Positions 16,185 through 23,684 of a DNA stretch of 64,000 bases are shown here, piece by piece. The stretch lies in the NCBI GenBank assembly GCA_949291375.1, contig CASEVI010000005.1:54981-118980 (forward strand). The letters are read 5' to 3'. A program made the translations under genes and the position numbers. The notes under the pieces are model-generated. The model ran no database searches and was not told the origin of the DNA. It was given only the letters and a program-made list of their open reading frames with translations. Numbering within the stretch: position 1 is the stretch's first letter; every line of letters begins with the position of its first letter. This DNA is from an uncultured bacterium (GTDB taxonomy: Bacteria; Bacillota_I; Bacilli_A; RFN20; CAG-826).

Positions 16185-16925
16185 TTACTTATTATTCCTT
16201 TTTTGTTTATCGAATTCATAAACGGCAATTGTAAGAGCGTTTGTTATATTAAGTGAGTCAATTTTTGAAGAAATATTTATTTTTATAGGATTTTCATTTT
16301 TATATATATCATAATTTAATCCTGCTGCTTCATTTCCAAAAGCAAGAGTTGAATAATAATCTTTTTTAAAATTAAATTTAAAAGTATCTAAATAATTATT
16401 TGTTTGTAACATAAAAGAGTAAATTAGATGGTTTTTATATTTTTCTTTATATTCTTTTAATGAATTGAAATATTCAATATTAACACTAAAAATAGAACCC
16501 ATTGATGAGCGAATTACTTTAGGATCAAAAAAATCAACTCCAGGAGTAATGATTGCAATATTTTTAATATTAAAACCTAAGGAAGAACGAATCATCGTTC
16601 CTAAATTACCCATATTAGAAGGATTATCTAATAAAATATGGTCATCATTTTTATCTAAAAAAGAATGATATTTTTTAAAAACACCAATAATAAATATATT
16701 TTCTTTATCGCTTAAAATATTAAAAATTTTATTTGATGAAGCTATTTCAACCCTTTCTTTATTTACTTTTAAATAAATATCTTTTAAAACTTCTTCGTTT
16801 TTAAAAGAAGAATGAACAAAAATTTTTAAAACATTTTCCCTTTTATTATTAATAAGTTCTAATGTTGGGAAGGCTCCTAAAGTATAGGAATAATCGTATA
16901 TTTTTTTATATTTTGCAAATTCCAT
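16185..16925 (-). CDS. TrmH/SpoU-family RNA 2'-O-methyltransferase
   Basis: SPOUT-class RNA methyltransferase, 246 residues, transferring methyl from SAM to a ribose 2'-OH of rRNA or tRNA; the target cannot be told from sequence. Motifs in order: LLDNPSNMGNLGTMIRSSLGF (motif 1, with the Asn and Arg of the active site) around residues 100-120, LAFGNEAAGL (motif 2) near 200, and IKINISSKIDSLNITNALTI (motif 3, knotted SAM site) near 218-238. The N-terminal 90 residues would be the substrate-recognition domain. First gene of a minus-strand unit with merR; divergent from the FAD oxidoreductase gene across about 100 bp. A second SpoU gene is at 57232. Confidence 0.82.
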   Translation of the reverse strand: MEFAKYKKIYDYSYTLGAFPTLELINNKRENVLKIFVHSSFKNEEVLKDIYLKVNKERVEIASSNKIFNILSDKENIFIIGVFKKYHSFLDKNDDHILLDNPSNMGNLGTMIRSSLGFNIKNIAIITPGVDFFDPKVIRSSMGSIFSVNIEYFNSLKEYKEKYKNHLIYSFMLQTNNYLDTFKFNFKKDYYSTLAFGNEAAGLNYDIYKNENPIKINISSKIDSLNITNALTIAVYEFDKQKRNNK

Positions 16926-17011
16926 AAATTACTTAATAAATATACCATATCTTTATCATTTTTTCTTTAAAAAATTAGTAAAAAAAACTTAAAAAAATAC
17001 CCCTTTTACCA

Positions 17012-17017
17012 TATAAT
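17012..17017 (+). promoter_or_regulatory. -10 box (TATAAT) 8 nt before a start codon
   Basis: Perfect TATAAT ending 8 nt before ATG 17026, with no ribosome site between. Transcription starting about 7 nt after the box would begin at or next to the ATG, giving a leaderless mRNA. The -35 region (TTAAAA, about 16989) is poor. Confidence 0.45.
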
Positions 17018-17025
17018 TTATATGT

Positions 17026-18456
17026 ATGAATAAATATGATGTAATTTTAGTTGGAGCAGGTCCATGCGGAATTTATGCTTCATATGAGCTTGTTAAAAAT
17101 AATCCTTCTTTGAAAATATTATTAGTTGATAAAGGTAATGATATTTATCACCGCACTTGTCCAATTTTAAATGGAAAAATTAAACAATGTCCTTCTGATA
17201 TTTATGGAAATAGTGGATGTTATCCAGCATGTTCTATGACTCATGGTTTTGGAGGATGTGGCGCATATAGTGATGGAAAATTTAATATTACTAGTGAATT
17301 TGGTGGATGGCTCAATGAATATTTACCAAAAGAACAAATTTTAGATTTAATTCAATATGTTGATAAAATAAATTTAGATCATGGTGCCCCTACATTTATT
17401 ACAGATCCTTCAACAAAAGAAGTTTTAGATATCGAAAGAAAAGGTATTGCTGTTGGTTTAAAACTTTTAAGAAGTCAAGTAAGACATTTAGGAACTGAAG
17501 TTAACTTAAAACTCTTAGCATCGATTTATGAAGAACTTAAAAATAATATCGATATGAAGTTCGCTTGCGATGTAACCGATATTATTGTTGGTGAAAATAA
17601 TGAAATTAAAGGTATAATCGATTCTAAAGGTAATGAATATTTTTCTAAATATGTAGTTTTTGGAGTTGGCAGACCAGGTTCTAGTTGGTTAAGCGGTGTT
17701 TTAAGTAAACACGGTTTAAAAGTTTCTTCTAATCGAGTTGATATTGGTGTTAGAGTTGAAACAAATGATGTTATCATGACTGACATTAACAAATATTTAT
17801 ATGAAGGAAAATTTATTTTTAAAACAACCGTTGGAACAACTTGCCGAACATTCTGTTCTAATCCATCTGGACATGTAGTTATTGAAAATAATAACGGAAT
17901 TATGGTTGCTAATGGTCATGCTTATAGCGACCCATCATTAAAGAGTGAAAATACTAATTTTGCTATTTTAGTATCCCATAAATTTACTGAACCATTTAAA
18001 GATGCTAATGGATATGCTTATGAAGTTGCTTCCTTAGCTAACAAGCTATCTAATGGATCAGTTATAGTGCAAAGATATAGTGATATTATCAAAGGAAGAC
18101 GTTCAACTTATAAAAGAATTAACGATAACTTCGTTATTCCAACATTAAAAGAAGCAGTTCCAGGTGATTTAGCATTAGTTTTACCTTATAAAACGATGCA
18201 ATCAATTATCGAAATGCTTGAAGCATTAGACCATGTTACTCCAGGTATTGCTGGAGGAAGTACGCTTCTTTATGGTGTTGAAGCGAAATTTTATAGTGAT
18301 CGAATAGAATGTGATAACAATTTTGAAACTGCTATTCATGGATTATATGTTGGTGGTGATGGAGCTGGAATTACAAGAGGTTTAGCTCAAGCAGGTGCAA
18401 ATGGTGTTTACATTGCAAGAGAAATTTTAAAGAAAGAAGGAAATGAACATGATTAA
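17026..18456 (+). CDS. FAD-dependent dehydrogenase (COG2509-type NAD(P)/FAD oxidoreductase)
   Basis: 476-residue flavoprotein. The N-terminal Rossmann motif VILVGAGPCGIYASYEL with the acidic residue in LLVDKG binds FAD; a cysteine-rich stretch follows (CPILNGKIKQCPSDIYGNSG and YPACSMTHGFGGCGAYSDGK). The C-terminal LYVGGDGAGITRGLAQAGANG is the typical second FAD contact. This pattern fits the large, uncharacterised FAD-dependent dehydrogenase group (COG2509) found in many Firmicutes; substrate unknown. The start at 17026 is set by the Rossmann strand and by the -10 box close upstream; no ribosome site is present. The 3' end overlaps cdaA by 14 bp, so the two are translationally linked. Confidence 0.8.
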   Translation: MNKYDVILVGAGPCGIYASYELVKNNPSLKILLVDKGNDIYHRTCPILNGKIKQCPSDIYGNSGCYPACSMTHGFGGCGAYSDGKFNITSEFGGWLNEYLPKEQILDLIQYVDKINLDHGAPTFITDPSTKEVLDIERKGIAVGLKLLRSQVRHLGTEVNLKLLASIYEELKNNIDMKFACDVTDIIVGENNEIKGIIDSKGNEYFSKYVVFGVGRPGSSWLSGVLSKHGLKVSSNRVDIGVRVETNDVIMTDINKYLYEGKFIFKTTVGTTCRTFCSNPSGHVVIENNNGIMVANGHAYSDPSLKSENTNFAILVSHKFTEPFKDANGYAYEVASLANKLSNGSVIVQRYSDIIKGRRSTYKRINDNFVIPTLKEAVPGDLALVLPYKTMQSIIEMLEALDHVTPGIAGGSTLLYGVEAKFYSDRIECDNNFETAIHGLYVGGDGAGITRGLAQAGANGVYIAREILKKEGNEHD

Positions 18457-19261
18457 TTTATTACAATTTAAAACAGTTTTTGATGAGTTGACAGTCAATG
18501 CTATTTTAGATTGTGTTTTTGTTGCTTTAACTTTAGGATTGATTAACTTCATTGTCGATTATTTTGTTAAAAGAAAACTTATTCAAATTTCTTTAGGTGT
18601 ATCCTCATTAATATTTTTATTATCACATATTTTATGTTTTGATGGTTTACAATTATTTTCTCTTTTAGTTATTTTCTTAGTTGCTTTCGTTGGATTGTTT
18701 ATAAATCTTGCTGAGCTTAGAACTTTTATTGCTAATAAATCATCTCAAAAAAAGAATGATAAGATTTTAGTTAAGAAAAAAGGCGAAGTAGATCGCATTT
18801 TTGATCATGAGGAACTTTATAAAACAATTAATGAAACTGTTTTATATTTATCTAAACATAAGATTGGTGCGTTGATTACTTTTGAAAGAAAAGATAAATT
18901 ATCAGATATTGTTAAAAATGGAACGATTATTGATTGCCCTGTATCTTTTGAAGTTTTAATTACAATATTTTATCCAGGAACAAGACTTCATGATGGAGCT
19001 GTAGTTATTAAAGATAATAAGATTATGGCCGCAAGTGTTTATTATACTCCTACAACTAAACCACTCGTTGGTAAATATGGTTCAAGACATAGAGCTGCTA
19101 TTGGAATAAGCGAAATTTGTGATGCTGTAACAGTAGTAGTTAGTGAAGAAACCGGAAGAATTTCTATTGCATATAATGGTGAATTAGAAAGTTATAGTGC
19201 TGATAATTTCTTTACTGCTTTTGAAAATATTATGTCTTTAACTAGTGATAGTGGTGATTGA
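18443..19261 (+). CDS. cdaA: Diadenylate cyclase CdaA
   Basis: Membrane-bound diadenylate cyclase, 272 residues, making c-di-AMP from two ATP. Three membrane segments (about 20-40, 48-66, 70-93) are followed by the DAC domain (about 115-265) with both catalytic motifs: DGA at 184-186 in RLHDGAVVI and RHR at 215-217 in GSRHRAA. Length matches CdaA (about 273). In most Firmicutes cdaA is followed by cdaR and glmM; here neither follows. Instead cdaA overlaps an FAD oxidoreductase gene and precedes a Nudix-like gene and deoD. It ends in TGA (19259-19261), evidence that TGA is a stop in this organism. c-di-AMP controls potassium and osmolyte transport and cell-wall homeostasis. Confidence 0.93.
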   Translation: MNMINLLQFKTVFDELTVNAILDCVFVALTLGLINFIVDYFVKRKLIQISLGVSSLIFLLSHILCFDGLQLFSLLVIFLVAFVGLFINLAELRTFIANKSSQKKNDKILVKKKGEVDRIFDHEELYKTINETVLYLSKHKIGALITFERKDKLSDIVKNGTIIDCPVSFEVLITIFYPGTRLHDGAVVIKDNKIMAASVYYTPTTKPLVGKYGSRHRAAIGISEICDAVTVVVSEETGRISIAYNGELESYSADNFFTAFENIMSLTSDSGD

Positions 19262-19268
19262 TCTTTTT

Positions 19269-19889
19269 ATGAATGAAAAAAAGAATCTTGAATTATATAA
19301 TTTTTTACTTAAAGAATTGTCCCTTATTCAACTTTATAAAATCGAAGGAAATGATTCTAAAAAAAGTGAATTAATTAAAAAATTAGAAGAAGAATTAATG
19401 AATGAACTTAATTATTTCGAAAATGTTAATTTTTCTAGAATAAATTTCTTTTATAAAGATTATTATCCTTCTCCAGCTTTAAGAATTGTTTTATTAATAA
19501 ATGATAATAATGATAATTATTATTTATTTAAAAAAGAAAATGGAGAGTATGAAGTGATTAATTCTTTAATTGATATTAATTATAAAATCGAAGATAAAAT
19601 ATTAGAGATTTTTAAAGAAAAAGATTTAAAGACTGAAAAAGAAATTAAACTTATTGCTCTTAAATATCGAGAATGTTTAAAAAATAAAAATACTTTTTAT
19701 TCCATGCCGGAATATCTATTAATTTTTAAAGTTAAAATTGATAAAATAGAAGCCGAAAGATTTAAGGCATTTAAAAAAGAAGAAATTTTAAATCTTAATG
19801 AATCTTTTTTAAAAGGAGAAATTAATACTCTTGACTTAAAAGAAATAGTCGAAAGTATTGATGATAAAAACAAAGTAATTATTGATTAA
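19269..19889 (+). CDS. Degenerate Nudix-fold protein (NUDIX_N type), probable
   Basis: 206-residue protein with no obvious active site. The layout resembles Nudix hydrolases with a NUDIX_N domain: an N-terminal helical part (LYNFLLKELSLIQLYKI and a following helix, about 8-50), then DYYPSPALRIVLLINDNNDN, matching the 'Y.TP...R..v...' strand of that family, and later LIALKYRECL and YSMPEYLLIFKVKI, matching its later strands. The catalytic Nudix box (G-x5-E-x7-R-E-x-x-E-E) is absent; the expected place holds IDINYKIEDKILEIFKEKDL. If the fold is right it is a non-catalytic relative. I chose ATG 19269; a GTG at 19245 would overlap cdaA. No ribosome site. Lies between cdaA and deoD. Confidence 0.45.
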   Translation: MNEKKNLELYNFLLKELSLIQLYKIEGNDSKKSELIKKLEEELMNELNYFENVNFSRINFFYKDYYPSPALRIVLLINDNNDNYYLFKKENGEYEVINSLIDINYKIEDKILEIFKEKDLKTEKEIKLIALKYRECLKNKNTFYSMPEYLLIFKVKIDKIEAERFKAFKKEEILNLNESFLKGEINTLDLKEIVESIDDKNKVIID

Positions 19890-19901
19890 AAGGAGAAATT
19901 T

Positions 19902-20609
19902 ATGTCAACACATATTAAAGATGATGCTTATTTTGCAAAAACAGTTTTAATGCCAGGAGATCCATTAAGAGCTAAATATATTGCTGAAAACTTCCTTACT
20001 GATTATAAAGAAGTTACATCGGTTCGTGGAATTTATGGCTACACTGGAAAAACTAAAGAAGGAAAAGAAATTAGTGTTATGGCTAGTGGAATGGGTATTC
20101 CTTCAATCGGTATTTATTCTTATGAACTTTATACTTGTTATGGTGTTGAAAATATTATTCGTATTGGAACTTGTGGATCATATCAAGAAGAATGTCATGT
20201 AGGCGATGTTATTTTAGCTACTAGTGCTTCATCAAACTCTAATTATGCTTCTCAATTTGATCTAAAAGGTGGAGTAATTTCTCCTTGTTCAGATTTTTCA
20301 CTTCTTTTAAAGGCTTATAATCATGCTAAAGAAATGAATATCCCAGTTCATGTTGGACCAATCTTCTCTAGTGATATTTTCTATGATGCTGATAAGGATT
20401 ATTATAAAAAATTTCAAGCTTTAGGAGTTTTAGGTGTTGAAATGGAATCTTATGGGTTATTCTTAAATGCAATGAGATTACATAAAAAAGCTTTATGTAT
20501 TTTAACTGTTTCTGATACATTTGTTGGTAAAGAAAGAGATTTAACGCAAGAAGAAAGACAAACAAAACTTAATGAAATGTTTAAACTCGCTTTATCAATG
20601 GCTGATTAG
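19902..20609 (+). CDS. deoD: Purine nucleoside phosphorylase DeoD
   Basis: Hexameric bacterial purine nucleoside phosphorylase, 235 residues: purine nucleoside plus phosphate to free base plus (deoxy)ribose-1-phosphate, for purine salvage. Family motifs: VLMPGDPLRAKYIAE at 16-30 (phosphate site), GMGIPSIGIYSYEL, IRIGTCGSYQ, VEMESYGLF (ribose-binding Glu) and LTVSDT with the catalytic Asp near 205. Ribosome site AAAAGGAG 8 nt before ATG. It follows the cdaA unit closely (12 bp after the preceding gene) and precedes the NERD gene. Length is exactly as expected. A second, highly divergent phosphorylase domain occurs in the fusion at 53645. Confidence 0.95.
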   Translation: MSTHIKDDAYFAKTVLMPGDPLRAKYIAENFLTDYKEVTSVRGIYGYTGKTKEGKEISVMASGMGIPSIGIYSYELYTCYGVENIIRIGTCGSYQEECHVGDVILATSASSNSNYASQFDLKGGVISPCSDFSLLLKAYNHAKEMNIPVHVGPIFSSDIFYDADKDYYKKFQALGVLGVEMESYGLFLNAMRLHKKALCILTVSDTFVGKERDLTQEERQTKLNEMFKLALSMAD

Positions 20610-20631
20610 ATAGTAAAATATTATCTATTAT

Positions 20632-21303
20632 ATGAATTTAAATCCTGTAGTTTTAGCCGAAAATAGTACGATTGCGATTACGATTATATCTGTTACTGGA
20701 GCAATTTTATTAATTGCTCTTCTTTTAATAGCCATTCTTTATCCAATCTTTAGAAAAAAATATATGTATCGAAATTTCAGATATGTATATCATAAAAAAA
20801 TATATTCAATTGCTGAAAAGAATGATTATTTGCTCTTAAATAATGTTCATTTAAGAAATAAAGAAGTCAATGTTGCAACAATTGATCATATTCTTTTTGC
20901 TCATAAATATATTTATGTAATTAAAGATCGTTTTTATAAAGGTGCAATCAGCGGAAATAAAAATGATAGTGTTTGGTTATTTTTTAATAAACAAAATGGT
21001 CGAACTGAAATTCATAATCCAATGATTATTAATAAAACAAGGATTGAAAAATTAATTTCTCTAACTGGAATAAGCAAAGATTTATTTATATCAATTATTT
21101 TAGTTAATGATGATTGTGTTATTCAAAATCCAAAAGATTTAAATTCAAAAAGAAGTTACATTATTTCTGTAAACAAACTTCCAAAATTAATTAAAGAATT
21201 AGAAAAAGACAAAAATGTTAAAGATATAAACCAAGAAACTTTAGAAGTTGCTGTACAAGAAATTTATCGTTTATATGGCAAAGGTAGCGAGGGAAATGAT
21301 TAA
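20632..21303 (+). CDS. Membrane-anchored NERD-domain protein
   Basis: 223 residues with one membrane segment (about 17-42) and a cytoplasmic NERD (nuclease-related) domain about 55-165. The NERD pattern is seen as YLLLNNVHLRNKEVNVATID followed by HILFAHKYIYVIKD, then KGAISG and NPMIINKTRIEKL. In NERD/restriction-endonuclease-like folds the Asp of the 'ID' would contribute to a metal site, but nuclease activity is unproven for this group. No strong ribosome site; a TAGATA/TATCTA dyad lies in the short gap after deoD. Its 3' end overlaps the next membrane gene by 8 bp, suggesting the two act together at the membrane. Confidence 0.65.
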   Translation: MNLNPVVLAENSTIAITIISVTGAILLIALLLIAILYPIFRKKYMYRNFRYVYHKKIYSIAEKNDYLLLNNVHLRNKEVNVATIDHILFAHKYIYVIKDRFYKGAISGNKNDSVWLFFNKQNGRTEIHNPMIINKTRIEKLISLTGISKDLFISIILVNDDCVIQNPKDLNSKRSYIISVNKLPKLIKELEKDKNVKDINQETLEVAVQEIYRLYGKGSEGND

Positions 21304-22504
21304 ATCGGTTTATCAAAAATTTTTTAAAAATTTCAATGTTACTATAAAATTTAGCGCATTACTTTCAGTTATATTAATTATTATATATTTATTTTTGGCT
21401 TTAATTTTAACTTATATGCCTACAATTTTTAGTGACTTTTTAGGATTAATTCTTCTTTTATTAATCCTTTATCTTTTAGTGAATTATCTTTCACCATATT
21501 TTTATTCTTTTTTTGCGAATAATATGGCTTTAGAAACAAAAGATTCTTCACAAGTTAATATTATGTCTTTTATAGGCACAAGAAGAATTGGTAAAAGAAG
21601 AGGAATTAAAAATATCCAACAATTATTTAAATGGCTTTTATTTGCTTATTTAATATACATAGTTTTAGAACTTGTTATTGTTATTTTAATTATTTCTATT
21701 GGTCAACTTGTTGATAATAGTCAAATTCAAGCATTTATAAATGAATTTAATAGTGTTAATACAATGCTAGGAAATGAAGAATATTATGAACAAATTTCTC
21801 AAATTCTTTTTAAATACGAATATTTAATCAATTTAATTTCAGGTATTTCTAATTTTATTGCTGTTAGTTTTTCTTTTTATTTCTTTTTATATAAATTTGC
21901 TAGGTCTTTTATAAATTATTATGCAATGCAAGGAGATGGAAGTTTTCCAATTGCATCATTTTTCTTAAATAAATCAATTAAAAGAACATTATCTATTAAA
22001 GAATTTAATTATAATAAAAAATTCTTTATTCTTATGTGGCCTTATTATTTAGCTTGTTTTGTTATTTTTTCTGCCACCTATCTTTTAATGTTTTTCCTTT
22101 TAGATACATCGATTATTTTAAATGCTTTAACCGCAATGATTGTTACAGTATTTTTACTTTTACCTTTTATTCCTGTTATTTTAGATTTTAATATGCAAAT
22201 GGCTGAAAAATTTAGATATTATTATTTAAAAGTTAGTAGTGAAGATTTAACTAAATTTGTTGGAGACGAAATTGCTCATCATAAATTTGTTTCAAAAGAG
22301 GAAGAAGAAAAATTTAAAAAAGAATTTGAAGGATTTAATAAAAAAGTTCAAGACATGTTAAAAGAAGGAAAGGTAAATATTGACAAAGAAGATAAAAGTA
22401 CTGATTTAAATAATGAAGAAAAAGTAGATAACAAAGATGATTTAAATAGCACTGGAAAAAGTGAAAATAATGATAAAAAAGATGATAATAAAGAAGAAAA
22501 ATAA
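21296..22504 (+). CDS. Multi-pass membrane protein with charged C-terminal tail
   Basis: Unrecognised integral membrane protein, 402 residues from ATG 21296, preceded by GAGGGAA and overlapping the NERD gene stop (ATGATTAA). Upstream in-frame ATGs at 21248 and 21275 lack ribosome sites. About seven hydrophobic segments (roughly residues 18-40, 43-65, 107-130, 180-205, 250-275, 278-300 and one weaker). The last 75 residues are hydrophilic and highly charged, ending in a Lys/Asp/Glu/Asn-rich low-complexity tail that is presumably cytoplasmic and disordered. The short basic GTRRIGKRRGIKN lies before the third segment. The coupling to a NERD protein suggests a shared but unknown envelope role. 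Confidence 0.65.
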   Translation: MIKSVYQKFFKNFNVTIKFSALLSVILIIIYLFLALILTYMPTIFSDFLGLILLLLILYLLVNYLSPYFYSFFANNMALETKDSSQVNIMSFIGTRRIGKRRGIKNIQQLFKWLLFAYLIYIVLELVIVILIISIGQLVDNSQIQAFINEFNSVNTMLGNEEYYEQISQILFKYEYLINLISGISNFIAVSFSFYFFLYKFARSFINYYAMQGDGSFPIASFFLNKSIKRTLSIKEFNYNKKFFILMWPYYLACFVIFSATYLLMFFLLDTSIILNALTAMIVTVFLLLPFIPVILDFNMQMAEKFRYYYLKVSSEDLTKFVGDEIAHHKFVSKEEEEKFKKEFEGFNKKVQDMLKEGKVNIDKEDKSTDLNNEEKVDNKDDLNSTGKSENNDKKDDNKEEK

Positions 22505-22509
22505 ATCTT

Positions 22510-22929
22510 ATGAATAAATTCTTTGGAGAAATATTAGTTTTAATAGGTTCTATTGCATTAATTTTTATTCCTTTAGTCGGTGGAGGAACGATTCTTTATG
22601 CTCTTTTTAATCATCAATTAGGAATTTTAACTGAAACATCATTCCCTTTTGGATGGGGCGCTTTGATTTTAACTGTATTTTCTCATATCTATTGTTTTAT
22701 TTATTCAATTTATTCTTTAAGAGTTATTTCTTTAGGCAGAAGTAGTAAAAAAAGTTTATATATTTCTTTACCATTTATAATAATTGAAATAATTAGAAGT
22801 ATTTTTATTTATACTTATTTTTCATCATTCGCTTTTAAAAATATATTTAATATTTTAATCATATTAACTTTTGTTTTTTATTTCCTTCAACTATGTGGGT
22901 TTATATTAAATTATAAGAAGAGAATTTAA
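22510..22929 (+). CDS. Small four-helix membrane protein
   Basis: 139-residue integral membrane protein with four hydrophobic segments (about 7-30, 45-70, 82-102 and 110-133) and a basic C-terminal KKRI. Not recognised as a named family; the size resembles many small DUF membrane proteins of Firmicutes. It starts 5 bp after the preceding membrane gene with only a weak GAAGAAAA upstream, so it is probably translated by coupling. Last gene of the deoD-to-22929 unit, as a strong terminator follows directly. Confidence 0.55.
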   Translation: MNKFFGEILVLIGSIALIFIPLVGGGTILYALFNHQLGILTETSFPFGWGALILTVFSHIYCFIYSIYSLRVISLGRSSKKSLYISLPFIIIEIIRSIFIYTYFSSFAFKNIFNILIILTFVFYFLQLCGFILNYKKRI

Positions 22930-22932
22930 AGT

Positions 22933-22960
22933 GTTCCTTCGAATTAAAAGGAACTTTTTT
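22933..22960 (+). terminator. Rho-independent terminator
   Basis: GTTCCTT (22933-22939) pairs with AAGGAAC (22948-22954), followed by TTTTTT. Closes the unit ending with the small membrane protein at 22929. Confidence 0.85.
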
Positions 22961-22973
22961 ATTGAATTTCTAG

Positions 22974-23002
22974 TTGTAAAACATAGTTAATTGTTATAAA
23001 AT
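22974..23002 (+). promoter_or_regulatory. Promoter of rex-adhE
   Basis: -35 TTGTAA (22974-22979), 17 nt spacer, -10 TAAAAT (22997-23002). About 25 nt of leader precede the rex ATG, including a small CGGTA/TACCG hairpin just before the start. The TTGTTA (22991-22996) overlapping the -10 resembles half of a Rex site, but no good second half is present. Confidence 0.6.
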
Positions 23003-23032
23003 AAGAGTCGGTAAAAAAATACCGATTAAAAA

Positions 23033-23677
23033 ATGAAAGCTCAATTATCTAAAAATCAAATAAGGAGACTTCCTGATTATCTCACTTATCTTCTTAAAAA
23101 AGAGGATGAAAAAGTTGAATTTATTTCAACTTTACAAATCGCTAACGATTTATCTTTAAATAGTGAACAAGTAAAAAAAGATATGCAAGCGATTTCAACT
23201 TCTTCAGGTATACCAAATAAAGGCAGAGAGGTTAAAAAAATAATTAGAGATATTCAAAATATATTAGGTTATAATGAGAATCATAAAGCAATATTGGTTG
23301 GATGTGGTTCTTTAGGGAAAGCCTTATTAAACCATAACGGATTCAAAGATTATAATTTAGAAATTGTCGCAGCCTTTGATAACAATAAAGAATTAATTGG
23401 AAAGATTATTAATAATATTCCTATTTATAATATTGACGATTTGAAAGAAAAAAGAAGAAGTTATGATGCTTCAATAGGAATTATTTGCGTTCCATCTAGT
23501 CAAGCTCAAGGAATTGCTATTAGGTTAGTAGCAAGTGGAATTGAAGCGATTTGGAATTTTGCACCAATAAATTTGGATGTCAACGATGATGTTATCGTTT
23601 CAAATATGAATATGGCTCAATCGTTAGCCAGTTTAGCTCATCGTTTGTATATTAAAAAAAATAACATAAAGGAGTAG
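23033..23677 (+). CDS. rex: Redox-sensing transcriptional repressor Rex
   Basis: NADH/NAD+-sensing repressor, 214 residues. N-terminal winged helix (about 1-80) with IRRLPDYLTYL at the start, the typical Rex opening, and a recognition region around KKDMQAI. C-terminal Rossmann domain with the NAD(H) motif VGCGSLGKAL (89-98), then VAAFDNNKELIGKIINNIPI, and the domain-swapped C-terminal helix NMNMAQSLASLAHRLY. Rex represses fermentation genes when NAD+ is high and releases them when NADH builds up. Here it sits 7 bp upstream of adhE in one unit, so it probably controls its own operon. No Shine-Dalgarno sequence is seen before its ATG. Confidence 0.93.
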   Translation: MKAQLSKNQIRRLPDYLTYLLKKEDEKVEFISTLQIANDLSLNSEQVKKDMQAISTSSGIPNKGREVKKIIRDIQNILGYNENHKAILVGCGSLGKALLNHNGFKDYNLEIVAAFDNNKELIGKIINNIPIYNIDDLKEKRRSYDASIGIICVPSSQAQGIAIRLVASGIEAIWNFAPINLDVNDDVIVSNMNMAQSLASLAHRLYIKKNNIKE

Positions 23678-23684
23678 AAGTTAA

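Noticed and set aside
19259..19261. TGA read as Trp (Mycoplasma code)
   Set aside because: cdaA ends naturally at this TGA; read-through would add only a few codons before more in-frame TGA/TAA, and the Trp residues seen elsewhere are coded TGG.
22991..23010. Rex operator in the rex-adhE promoter
   Set aside because: Only a TTGTTA half-site is present; the second half does not match well enough to annotate.
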